From assembly GCA_963750935.1 (NCBI GenBank), contig CAVVSR010000012.1, positions 454,143 through 518,142 on the forward strand: DNA of 64,000 nucleotides. The letters are read 5' to 3'. Below, in pieces: positions 29,119 through 37,010 of the stretch (the stretch's first letter is position 1; every line of letters begins with the position of its first letter). The translations under genes and the position numbers were made by a program. The DNA is from JACCXG01 sp963750935 (lineage in GTDB: Bacteria; Acidobacteriota; Vicinamibacteria; Vicinamibacterales; 2-12-FULL-66-21). Under the pieces are notes generated by a model. That model worked only from the letters and a program-made list of their open reading frames with translations, was not told where the DNA came from and did not search any database.

Positions 29119-30943
29119 CCACGCCCTGGTTGCCGCGTTCCTCACGCTGGTCACCCTCCAGGCGCAGGATCCCCAGCGTCCCCCGTTCCGATCCGGTACC
29201 AACGTCATCAGGGTGGACGCGACGGTCACCGATCGCAGCGGCAAGCCGGTGACGACGCTGACGGCTGACGACTTCGAGATCGAGGAGGACGGCAAGCCGC
29301 AGCCGATCACGTCATTCAAGTTCGTGTCGGCGAACGGCCAGCCGACCGACGATCGGTCGCTGCCGATTCGCGGCGCCTCGCACGCTGCGGCGGAAGCCGC
29401 GCGCGACGACGTGCGGACGTTCCTGATTTTCTGGGATGAGTACCACATCGAGCAGTTCGTGTCGGCGCTCCGGGCGAGGGAGGCGCTGACCAGGGCGGTG
29501 CTCGAGAATTTCGGCCCGACCGATCTCGTCGGCATCATGGATCCGCTCACCACGATCAGCGCGATCGAGCTGACGCGGGATCGGCGCGCCCTGGCCAACC
29601 ATGTCCATACGCTCCAGGGGCGCATGGGTGTCTATCAACCGCCGCGGAGTCCGGTCGAGGAGGCGCACCTGCAAGTGGTGCGCAACATGGGCGAGGTCGA
29701 GATCCTGCGGACACAGGTGACGGTGACGGCCATCAAGGCGGCGGTCGCGCATCTCGGCACGCTCAGCGCCGGGCGGAAGACCCTGATCGTCGTCAGCCAG
29801 ACGCTGGGTGGTGCTCCCGGACGCTCGCCCATGTCGATGGGCAACGGCGGACCGCAGGGGTCCAGCGCGCGCGATATCGAGTCGATGGCGAGAGACATCG
29901 TTCAGGCCGCCAATGACAGCAATACCGCGGTGCACGTGATCGATCCGCGCGGCCTGGAGGTCAATCAGTCGCTGTTCGGCGGCGCCCTGGAGATGCTCGG
30001 CTCCGGCACCGGCGGGGACTTTCACCGGACGAACGACATGGCCTCGTCGATCACGCGCATGGTCAGGGAAGTCAGCGCGCTCTATCTGCTCGGCTACACC
30101 CGGGAGATGCCGCTCGATGGCCTGTTCCATCGCATCAAGGTGCAGGTCAAACGCGGCGGCTTCGACGTTCGCGCGCGCAACGGCTACTGGGCGCCGAAGG
30201 CCGAGGAGGTCGCGGCGGCCGAGCGCCGGGCCGCGGCCGCGGTGCTGCCGCCGGCGGTCGCCACCGCGTTCGGGTCGCTCCCGGCGGTGAACGCGCCGCG
30301 GCTGATCGAGGTGCACGCCGGCCTTCGTCCGCTGCCGGATGGGACCAGCGAGCTCACGCTGGGCTGGGCGCCGCTGGCCGGCCGTCAGGACCGGTCGGAG
30401 CCCGCCTCGGTCACGGCGGCCATCAAGACGAAGGACAAGGCCTTCGACGCGCAGATCGATCCAGGTGGCACGCCGATCGTGGTCCCGCCAGGACCGGTGC
30501 AGATTGCGCTGACTATCCTCGACAAGGGCGGCGAGGTCCTCGATCGCGAGAAGCGCACGATCGAGGTGGAGCAGGCCGGCGGCACGCCGCTGGCGTTGAG
30601 CACGCCGATGCTGTACCGGGTCCGCGGGCCGGCGGAGCTGAAGGCGTTCCTCGCCGCCGAGCGGCCGCCGCTCTACGCGGGCCGGCTCTTTACCAGGACG
30701 GATCGATTGATCGTCCGGACGTCGTCATACGGCTCGGCCGCCGCCGAGGCCCAGGTGACCGCGCGGCTGATCGATCGCCGCGGCGCCACGCTGGTGACGC
30801 TGCCGCTCCAGCGCACGGCCGATCGCTATCAGCTCGACCTGCCGCTGGCGTCGGTGGCCTCCGGCGAGTTCGCGATCGTGTTCGACGCGGTGAGCGGCGA
30901 CGCGCGCACGGAGTCGATGGTGGCGTTTCGGGTGGTCAGATAA
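29081..30943 (+). CDS. VWFA-related exported protein, copy 2 (intact)
   Basis: A 620-residue protein, complete. The N-terminus (MRSESSLARPSRSHALVAAF) contains a hydrophobic stretch and a likely signal cleavage near QAQ. It has the family opening NVIRVDATVTDRSG and LTADDFEIEEDGKPQ, the VWA-like middle and a C-terminal part with YTREMPLDGLFHRIKVQVK, typical for acidobacterial VWFA-related proteins. The normal stop follows VAFRVVR. The start overlaps the dehydrogenase fragment, as in copy 1, which suggests coupled translation before duplication. The role of the family is unknown. Confidence 0.88.
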   Translation: MRSESSLARPSRSHALVAAFLTLVTLQAQDPQRPPFRSGTNVIRVDATVTDRSGKPVTTLTADDFEIEEDGKPQPITSFKFVSANGQPTDDRSLPIRGASHAAAEAARDDVRTFLIFWDEYHIEQFVSALRAREALTRAVLENFGPTDLVGIMDPLTTISAIELTRDRRALANHVHTLQGRMGVYQPPRSPVEEAHLQVVRNMGEVEILRTQVTVTAIKAAVAHLGTLSAGRKTLIVVSQTLGGAPGRSPMSMGNGGPQGSSARDIESMARDIVQAANDSNTAVHVIDPRGLEVNQSLFGGALEMLGSGTGGDFHRTNDMASSITRMVREVSALYLLGYTREMPLDGLFHRIKVQVKRGGFDVRARNGYWAPKAEEVAAAERRAAAAVLPPAVATAFGSLPAVNAPRLIEVHAGLRPLPDGTSELTLGWAPLAGRQDRSEPASVTAAIKTKDKAFDAQIDPGGTPIVVPPGPVQIALTILDKGGEVLDREKRTIEVEQAGGTPLALSTPMLYRVRGPAELKAFLAAERPPLYAGRLFTRTDRLIVRTSSYGSAAAEAQVTARLIDRRGATLVTLPLQRTADRYQLDLPLASVASGEFAIVFDAVSGDARTESMVAFRVVR

Positions 30944-30945
30944 AA

Positions 30946-31001
30946 GGTGCTCGGTGCTCGGTGCCAGGTGCACTCGCGTAGCTTCCGCCTTCAGGCGGAA
31001 G
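30946..31001. repeat. GGTGCTC heptamer array and CTTCCGCC hairpin, copy 2
   Basis: This is the duplicated partner of the element at 26,659-26,715. The array covers 30946-30973 and the hairpin CTTCCGCC-TTCA-GGCGGAAG covers 30982-31001. The array differs between the copies (one unit reads GGTGCCA), while the hairpin is unchanged. Confidence 0.75.
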
Positions 31002-31011
31002 ATCCACAGTG

Positions 31012-31772
31012 TCACAGCCTCCCGAGCGCCAAGCCCGCCGTCGACGTGAATGACCGTGCCGGTCGCGTACGGGACGTCGCCGCGCAGCAGCGCCGCCACC
31101 GTTCGGCCGATGTCTTCGGGCTGGCCCCAGCGCCGCTCCGGGACGAGGCCATCGGCGATGCGCGCGTCGTAGACGTCCTTGACCACCGCGGTCATGTCGG
31201 TGGCGATGATGCCGGGACGCACTTCGTAGACCGGGATGCCGACCGGCGCGAGGCGGACCGCGAACAGCGTCGCCGCCATCGCCAGGCCGGCCTTGCTGAC
31301 GCAGGTACTCGCCGCGCATGATCGACGCCATCTGGGCGGACACGGAGGTCACGAACACGATCGTTCCGCCCGCCGAGGGATCGGCGTCCTTCCGCGCCAC
31401 CATCTGACGAGCGATTGCCTGCGTGAGGAAGTAGGGCCCCTGCAGGTTGATGCGCATCAGTTCCTCGAAGCTGTCTTCACTCGCCTCGAGGAGGTCGGCG
31501 CGCACCCGCGGGGCGCGGCCGGCGTTGTTGACCAGCGCGTCGACCGCGCCGTAGCGGTCGGCGATCGCCGCCGCCAGCCGCTGTCGATCCTCGACGCTGC
31601 CGACGTCGGCGCGAAAATAGTCGGCTCGCCCCTCGAACGTGCCAATCACGTCCGCGACCTCGTCGGGCTGCCGGACGCCGCAGAGCGCCAGCGACCAGCC
31701 GTCGGCGTAGAGCGAGCGGGCGATGCCGAGCCCGATGCCGCGCGTGCCGCCGGTGATCAGTGCGACCCGCAT
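31012..31772 (-). CDS. SDR-family oxidoreductase, copy 2 (frameshifted)
   Basis: This is the second copy of the SDR at 26726-27484. One extra G near 31,303 (ACGCAGGTACTC against ACGCAGTACTC) breaks the frame inside the catalytic motif: it reads MRGEYLRQQGRPG in place of MRGEYCVSKAG, so the active-site lysine is lost in the literal reading. Everything else is nearly identical. If the base is a sequence error the gene is intact; if real, this copy is dead and the left copy remains functional. Confidence 0.82.
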
Positions 31773-31776
31773 GAGA

Positions 31777-33183
31777 CTAGGCCGGTCCAAAGAACGTGAG
31801 ATACGGCTCGTTCTTCGCAAGACGACGAACGAGCAGCGCGGCCTCGCGCAGGTGGTAGTCGCCCCACTGGCTCGATTCGCCGCGCGGAATCTTCGAGCCG
31901 GGCGGCACGTGATCCCAGCCGTTCGGCCGGTGATAGATCGAGTGCAGCAGCAGGCCCTGGTGCGAAGGGTCGGTGGAGAGGTAGGGCCCGCGCTCGTCGA
32001 GCAGCGTGTCGAGCACCTGGTAGCCGGCCTGCTCGTAGCGCGCGCCGGCTTCGGCCTCGCCTCGCGCCGTGAGCAGGCGTCCGAGCCGAAGCAGCCCCTG
32101 CACGGCGATCGCGGCCGCCGAGCTGTCGACCGGCTCGTGCGGGTTGAACGGATCCGACGGCCGTGACGCCCAGTCGCGCATCGCCGCGAGTCCCGGCGCG
32201 CCGGTGTCCCAGTAGGGAATGCCGTCGGCCGCGGTGCCGAGGTCGATGTAGAAGTCGCACGTGGCCTGCGCCGCCTCGAGCATCCAGCCGTCGATCGTCT
32301 TGCGCCGGCTGCAGTGCGACAGCTCGTCGTCGGTGCGCGTCGCCAGGAACTCGAGCTGCTCGGCGAATCCGGTCATCGCCCACGCGAGCCCGCGCGTCCA
32401 CGTCGTGAACGGCGAGTAGCCCTGCTGGCTGTTGGGGCCGCGATAGGTGCCATTGGCGACGTTGAAGAGGCTCTCGTGCGCGGTGCGGCCGCGGACGTCG
32501 TAGGTGTCGCGGCCGTTGCCGTAGTAGACGGCGTACAGCGCCGTCGCATGGGCGTGATGCACCAGCCGCTCCAGCAGGTTGATCGAGGCGTCCTGTTCCT
32601 CGGAGAGGCGATGGCCGAGCGCGTGCGACAGCGCCAGCGCGCGCAGCGATCGGATGGTGTCGACGAACAGCGAGTGCGCGCCGTTGAACGAGTAGATGTA
32701 GCCGCCGTCGGGCAGCGGCGTCCAGCGCCGCGCCTGGATCGCGCCGCTGATCTTCAGCGCCAGCTCGTAGAAGTGCATCTCCCACGGGCTCGCGTCGATC
32801 CGCCCTTCGCGCGCGAGGCGCCACAGGCCGCCGTAGGTGCTGACGTTGTTGAAGCCGTGATCGTGCACGCCGACGTGCGAGATGTGCGGCGCCATCCGCT
32901 CGAGCGTGCGCTGCCGCGCCATTTCGAGGAACGCGCGATCGCCGGTGGCGTCGAACTGCAGCACCGCCGAGCCGAACTGGAAGCCCTGCGTCCATTCGGT
33001 CCAGCCGCGCGAGCGGTATTTGCCCTCGACGGTGAAGACGGGGGCGCCCGCGTCAGCGGGCCAGGAGTCGTCGAGCGATTGGATCTTCTGCGCGGACAGC
33101 TCGAAGAGGTGATCGATCTTCCGCAGAAGGTCGGCTGGTGTGCGAGGAGAGGCCGGAGGAATCATCGAACCGGCCGATATCAT
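31777..33183 (-). CDS. GH88-family unsaturated glucuronyl hydrolase, copy 2 (complete)
   Basis: This enzyme hydrates and cleaves delta-4,5 unsaturated uronic acids from oligosaccharides made by polysaccharide lyases. The protein (about 468 residues) shows VHDHGFNN, with the Asp that matches the first catalytic acid of the family, HSLFVDTIRSL with a second Asp, and EPVDSSAAAIAVQGL and SIYHRPNGWDHVPPGSK near the end. I start at MISAGSMIPP (33183); MIPPASP at 33165 is equally possible, and neither has a clear ribosome site. No signal peptide is visible, so action in the cytoplasm is likely. The SDR gene follows after 5 bp. Confidence 0.87.
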   Translation of the reverse strand: MISAGSMIPPASPRTPADLLRKIDHLFELSAQKIQSLDDSWPADAGAPVFTVEGKYRSRGWTEWTQGFQFGSAVLQFDATGDRAFLEMARQRTLERMAPHISHVGVHDHGFNNVSTYGGLWRLAREGRIDASPWEMHFYELALKISGAIQARRWTPLPDGGYIYSFNGAHSLFVDTIRSLRALALSHALGHRLSEEQDASINLLERLVHHAHATALYAVYYGNGRDTYDVRGRTAHESLFNVANGTYRGPNSQQGYSPFTTWTRGLAWAMTGFAEQLEFLATRTDDELSHCSRRKTIDGWMLEAAQATCDFYIDLGTAADGIPYWDTGAPGLAAMRDWASRPSDPFNPHEPVDSSAAAIAVQGLLRLGRLLTARGEAEAGARYEQAGYQVLDTLLDERGPYLSTDPSHQGLLLHSIYHRPNGWDHVPPGSKIPRGESSQWGDYHLREAALLVRRLAKNEPYLTFFGPA

Positions 33184-33376
33184 ATCGCGGTGCGGCGCCC
33201 GCGCCCGGCGCCGTGGCGGCCCGATACCCGATCGTGTCCACGGTGCGGGCGCTGCCACGTACCCGAGAAAGCCGCCGCCGAAAGAAGGAGAGTTCCATTG
33301 CTCACTCCAGCTGAGGCGGCCGCGCTCGTCGAGCGCGGCCCTCAGGCTGGAATGCGAGAGGCGGGGACGAACCGGC

Positions 33377-34514
33377 TCAGAACGCGCCGGCCGCCACGGT
33401 TAATCCGAACGCCGTCAGCAGTTCGTTCGGGGTGAAGCTGCAGTGGCCGTATCGGGCGACCGGCAGCGGCAGCAGCCCGCTGTGCCCGGTCAGGAGAACC
33501 TTCGCCAGGTAGAGCGGCTCGTGCAGCGAACGGTATCACCTCGTCTCCCCGCGTGTGCAGGGTGACGAGCGGTCGCGTCAGGCGGCCGGTGGTCTGGTAC
33601 TGCGTCATGACGGCGAGTGCGGTGGGGGATGCCGAGACCCGGTGGACGCGGAGGTTCAGGCGCAGATCGTTCGAGGATCCGGAGTACCAGCGCAGTCGAT
33701 TGCCGAACGGATTGCCCCCGAGCTTGATCTCGGCATCGGTGCCGCCGAACACGTTGTAATAGAGCACGTTCAGTGTCGTCTGCGCGATCGTGTCGAGGTT
33801 GGCGGGATCGAAGGCAGCGCCTGACGTGCGCATCAGCTCGAGCGCGCCCGCTTGGTTGGCCTGGAGCTTCTGAATGATCTTGGGACGATATATCGTGAGC
33901 CAGTTCGGCACCACATCCGGCGGGACATTGTCGACCGTTCCCGGAATGGTGTCCGGGAAGAAGTAGTCGAACAACACCCTGAAGTCGCCGACGTAATTCA
34001 CCTGGCCACGGAAGCTGCCCACCGGAGCGCACGCGGCGAAGCCGGACGAGAACAACTCCGGAGACCGCTCGAGCAGGAGCGTGGCGACCAGCCCGCCTTC
34101 GGATGCGCCGGCGACAATGGTTCGCAGCGGCGCGCCATACCCGGCCGTGAACGCCGCGAGCAGGTTGAGCATGTCGTCCGCCCCTTCGAGTATGGCGAGC
34201 CCGTTCTGGCGATACGTGGTGGTGGCGAAGGCAAAGCCCTGGCTCTGGACGAGGAAGGGGAGGTTCACGACACCGAAATCGAGATGGTAGAAGCCCTTCG
34301 GCTGGTAAACGTCAACGTAGCCGTGTGCGTACAGGACCAGTTGCCCATTCCAGCCAGTGACAGGCACGCAGATTTTCGACTTCGCGCCATGGGGCAGGTC
34401 GCCGTCGACGCACGGACCTGGTTGGATTAGCGGCTGTGCAACGGCCGCCGCGGGCAGCAGCAACGCCAGGGCAACGACGGCACCAAAGACAATCCTGCCG
34501 GCTCTAAACTTCAT
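33377..34514 (-). CDS. Exported alpha/beta hydrolase (frameshift near 33,520)
   Basis: The start at 34514 gives a signal peptide (IVFGAVVALALLLPAAAVAQ). The mature protein has an alpha/beta-hydrolase layout: LVLYAHGY for the oxyanion region, the nucleophile elbow VAGASEGG with Ser138, and PLVTLHTRGDEVIPF for the acid strand. The frame breaks near 33,520; the next frame supplies LHEPLYLAKVLLTGHSG and VARYGHCSF with the catalytic His, and ends at 33377. Length about 378 residues. The substrate is unknown; Cys35 and Cys49 near the N-terminus could form a disulphide. The gene is divergent from the SDR at 34606. Confidence 0.8.
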
Positions 34515-34605
34515 GTCGGTCTCTCTTTTGTGATCTGGGGAGGAGTCCCGTGACGCGCCCCTTGTATCGCCCGGCGAACGGCAAGTCAAGTATCCTGCGC
34601 TCGAT

Positions 34606-35298
34606 ATGGCCGATCCACGCGCCCCCGGTTACAAAGCCGTAATCACCGGTGCCGCCGGCGGCATCGGCTCTGCGCTTCTCGTGGCATTCCGTCAGGCCGG
34701 CTATACGGCCATCGGCATCGACCGCGCACCAGCAGAGGGGATCGTCTGCCTCGACGTGACCGACACGGCAGCCGTCACCGCGTTTGCCGCGAACCTGGAC
34801 ACACTGGCCGTGCTAGTCAACGCCGCCGGCGTGCTCAGGTTGCGTGAGGAATACGATCCGTCGGAGTTTGCGCGAGTGGTCGACGTCAATCTGACCGGCA
34901 CCATGCGCATGTCGGTCGCCTGCCGCGCGGCGCTTGCGAACGCGAAGGGGTCCATCGTCAATATCGCCTCGATGCACGCGATCTTCGGCGCGCCGCTGTC
35001 GCCGGCGTATGCCGCGTCGAAGGCGGGCGTCGTGCAGCTGACGAAGTCGCTGGCGGTCGCCTGGGCGGAGGACGGCATCCGCGTCAATGCGATTGCGCCG
35101 GGCTGGATCGAGACGCCGATGACCGTGCCCGCCCGCGCCGACGCCGCGCGCAATCGGGCGATCCTGGACCGCACACCGCTCGGCCGCTGGGGCACGCCGG
35201 GCGACATCGCCGGGCCGGCGCTGTTCCTGGCCAGCGACGCCGCCAGCTTCATCACCGGCGCCGTGCTCGCGGTTGACGGCGGCTATTCGGCGAAGTGA
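34606..35298 (+). CDS. SDR-family oxidoreductase, gluconate/deoxygluconate dehydrogenase-like
   Basis: A complete 230-residue classical SDR with VITGAAGGIGSAL (cofactor loop), Ser122 (NIASMHA), Tyr135 and Lys139 (YAASK) and ITGAVLAVDGGYSAK at the end. Asp39 after the second strand favours NAD(H). It is not closely similar to the duplicated SDR. The cupin gene starts 10 bp after its stop, so the two are cotranscribed. Confidence 0.87.
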   Translation: MADPRAPGYKAVITGAAGGIGSALLVAFRQAGYTAIGIDRAPAEGIVCLDVTDTAAVTAFAANLDTLAVLVNAAGVLRLREEYDPSEFARVVDVNLTGTMRMSVACRAALANAKGSIVNIASMHAIFGAPLSPAYAASKAGVVQLTKSLAVAWAEDGIRVNAIAPGWIETPMTVPARADAARNRAILDRTPLGRWGTPGDIAGPALFLASDAASFITGAVLAVDGGYSAK

Positions 35299-35308
35299 GG
35301 TGAGAGCG

Positions 35309-35836
35309 ATGCCAGGCCCTGAATTGGACTCTAATTTGCGCGTGGCCTACCGCCAGCCGCAGCCCGCCGAGATGGCGCCCGATCTCCTGGTGGCGCCCGT
35401 TGTGCCGTCGGACGAGCGCATCTGGGTGCCTCAGGCGCCGAACGTCTGGTTCCGGCCGCTCTGCCTCTCCGCGTCGCAGGGCTACTGGGTCAACCTGCTG
35501 AAGGTGACGCGCGCCGGGGTGCTGTCCCGTCATCGTCACACGAATCCCGTCCACGGCTACGTGCTGAAGGGCCGCTGGCATTATCTGGAGCACGACTGGG
35601 TGGCGGAGGAGGGCGGCTATGTGTACGAGCCGCCCGGCGAAACGCATACGCTGGTGGTTCCGGAGGACGTCGACGAGATGATCACGCTGTTCCAGGTCAA
35701 CGGCATCATGCTCTACGTCGATCCCGACGGGAACGCGCTCGGTTACGAAGACGTGTTCAGCAAGATCGCGATGTGCCGCAAGCACTACGAGGCGTGCGGT
35801 CTCGGAGCTGACTACGTGGAGCGGTTCATTCGGTGA
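35309..35836 (+). CDS. Cupin, dihydroxyacetophenone-dioxygenase-like
   Basis: This 175-residue protein has one cupin domain with metal ligands in SRHRHTNPVHGYVLKG and GETHTLVV. The phrase NVWFRPLCLSASQGYWVNLL and the layout resemble 2,4'-dihydroxyacetophenone dioxygenase-type cupins, which cleave C-C bonds with iron; this assignment is by resemblance only. I start at ATG 35309, 10 bp after the SDR stop, with GAGGTGAG upstream. Confidence 0.75.
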   Translation: MPGPELDSNLRVAYRQPQPAEMAPDLLVAPVVPSDERIWVPQAPNVWFRPLCLSASQGYWVNLLKVTRAGVLSRHRHTNPVHGYVLKGRWHYLEHDWVAEEGGYVYEPPGETHTLVVPEDVDEMITLFQVNGIMLYVDPDGNALGYEDVFSKIAMCRKHYEACGLGADYVERFIR

Positions 35837-35855
35837 GGCCTTGTAGTTAGGCCTC
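35835..35855 (+). terminator. Short hairpin after the SDR-cupin operon
   Basis: GAGGCC at 35835-35840 pairs with GGCCTC at 35850-35855 around the loop TTGTAGTTA; GTAGTTAG is repeated just after. The stem begins in the cupin stop codon. It lies between convergent genes. No U-tract follows. Confidence 0.4.
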
Positions 35856-35894
35856 GTAGTTAGCGAGAGCGCCCTCTGCGCTCCATTTTGCACG

Positions 35895-36584
35895 TCACGT
35901 CTCAAAGACGGTTCGGCCCGGGATTGTTTTTACGTCGACCGTCGTACCGCCACGGTGGTCCAATACGCGTATACGTTGCCCAGTACCGATTGTGAGGATG
36001 ATCATCTCGCCGCCATCTTCGATGAGCGCGAGCGGTCGATTCAGGGCCGTTCGTCGAAGCGCGCTGTGAATCGCATCGAGGGCAACCCCGACCACGGCCA
36101 ACAACGCGAGCCACAGCACGAGCATACGGCTCAGTGTCCAGTCCTCGTTGTCCCCAATACGGAGAGCAATCAGAATCACGGTGACCGTGACCATTCCTGT
36201 CACGGCAAAATACACCAGCTCACCAAGATGATCCGCGCGGAAGCTCCCCAGTTCTGGCAACGCGAGCGTGTTGCCGAGGCGGCTGCCCACGCGCTCGTGG
36301 AGCTGTCCCGCATCGTCTGCAAGGACGAACAGGAAAATCAATGCCCAGATCAGTGCGGGTGCCGAGCGACGCCGGGCCGCTACGGCGAACAACAGCACGG
36401 AAATGATCCCGGCCTTGAAATGCTGCAACCGCTCCGCGAAGCCGCCCTCCGTGGCGATCGAGAACCGAACATCCTGCAACACACGCTTGTCGAGCAGGAC
36501 ATCCAGCCACACGAGAAGCAAATCGGCCGTCAACAGGATGACAACAGCAGCGATGGGGCGATGCGTTGGAACCCCTGGCGTCAC
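35895..36584 (-). CDS. Multi-pass membrane protein of unknown function
   Basis: About five hydrophobic segments (for example PIAAVVILLTADLLLVWLDV, ALIWALIFLFVLADDAGQLH and MLVLWLALLAVVGVALDAIH) within 229 residues. The fourth region contains LHERVG and HLGEL, conserved-looking His/Glu residues facing the membrane edge. The start is GTG 36584. The last 30 residues (TVDVKTIPGRTVFET) are charged and may belong to another frame, so an indel near 35,990 is possible. I do not recognise the family. Confidence 0.55.
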   Translation of the reverse strand: MTPGVPTHRPIAAVVILLTADLLLVWLDVLLDKRVLQDVRFSIATEGGFAERLQHFKAGIISVLLFAVAARRRSAPALIWALIFLFVLADDAGQLHERVGSRLGNTLALPELGSFRADHLGELVYFAVTGMVTVTVILIALRIGDNEDWTLSRMLVLWLALLAVVGVALDAIHSALRRTALNRPLALIEDGGEMIILTIGTGQRIRVLDHRGGTTVDVKTIPGRTVFET

Positions 36585-36841
36585 TATCCCTCACGAGTCT
36601 CCGCCTTGGAGACAGGCTGGTCAGCAGCAGAAGTCGCTGCATCATGGCACCGTGCGCAGTTTGGGGACCCTTGGCCACGGCGGCCGCAGCATAGCAGAAC
36701 CGACGTGCGGTGACCGCGGCGCGGTGCATAGGAAATCTCAAGGAGGCGACCAGCGCTTCTGGGTGCCTCACGTGGAGCGGTTCAGCTGAGATTGCGGCGG
36801 GTGCACGAGTCCGGCGAATGCATCACGGCGGTGCACGCTGT

Positions 36842-37010
36842 CGGGATCAGCGATCCGTGATCGGTGTCGTGATCAGTGTCGTGATCGGTGATCGAAAGAC
36901 GCCCGACTCATGATCCCTGATTCCCGGTCACTGATCACCGATCACCGATCACCGATCCCGACAGCGTCATGTATGCACCGAGCACTCTGCACCAAGCACC
37001 AAGCACCGAC
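36842..37010. repeat. Inverted GATCGGT heptamer arrays and a CACCAAG array
   Basis: Of the 425 bp between 36,585 and 37,009, the first 250 show no feature. Then a GATCGGT-type array (36842-36894) and its complement (36910-36961) face each other around the loop GATCGAAAGACGCCCGACTCA-like segment. A third array with unit CACCAAG (36974-37010) runs up to the stop codon of the next gene. All keep a 7-bp period. Confidence 0.85.

Larger units (their letters stand above)
28581..32868. repeat. Tandem duplication, right copy (about 4.29 kb)
   Basis: The right copy begins within the hydroxyacid dehydrogenase gene at CCGGACCGATGCGCG and ends within the GH88 gene at GTGCACGCCG, after which unique sequence resumes and completes GH88. 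It carries an intact VWFA gene but a frameshifted SDR, the reverse of the left copy. Differences from the left copy are spread along its length. Confidence 0.9.

Noticed and set aside
24294..32868. Composite transposon explanation for the duplicated segment
   Set aside because: No transposase, no terminal inverted repeats and no third flanking copy at the edges; edges fall inside two ordinary genes.
36842..36961. GATC-rich arrays as a replication origin or DnaA-box cluster
   Set aside because: No DnaA-box consensus, no dnaA or dnaN nearby, and the same arrays occur at several other places.
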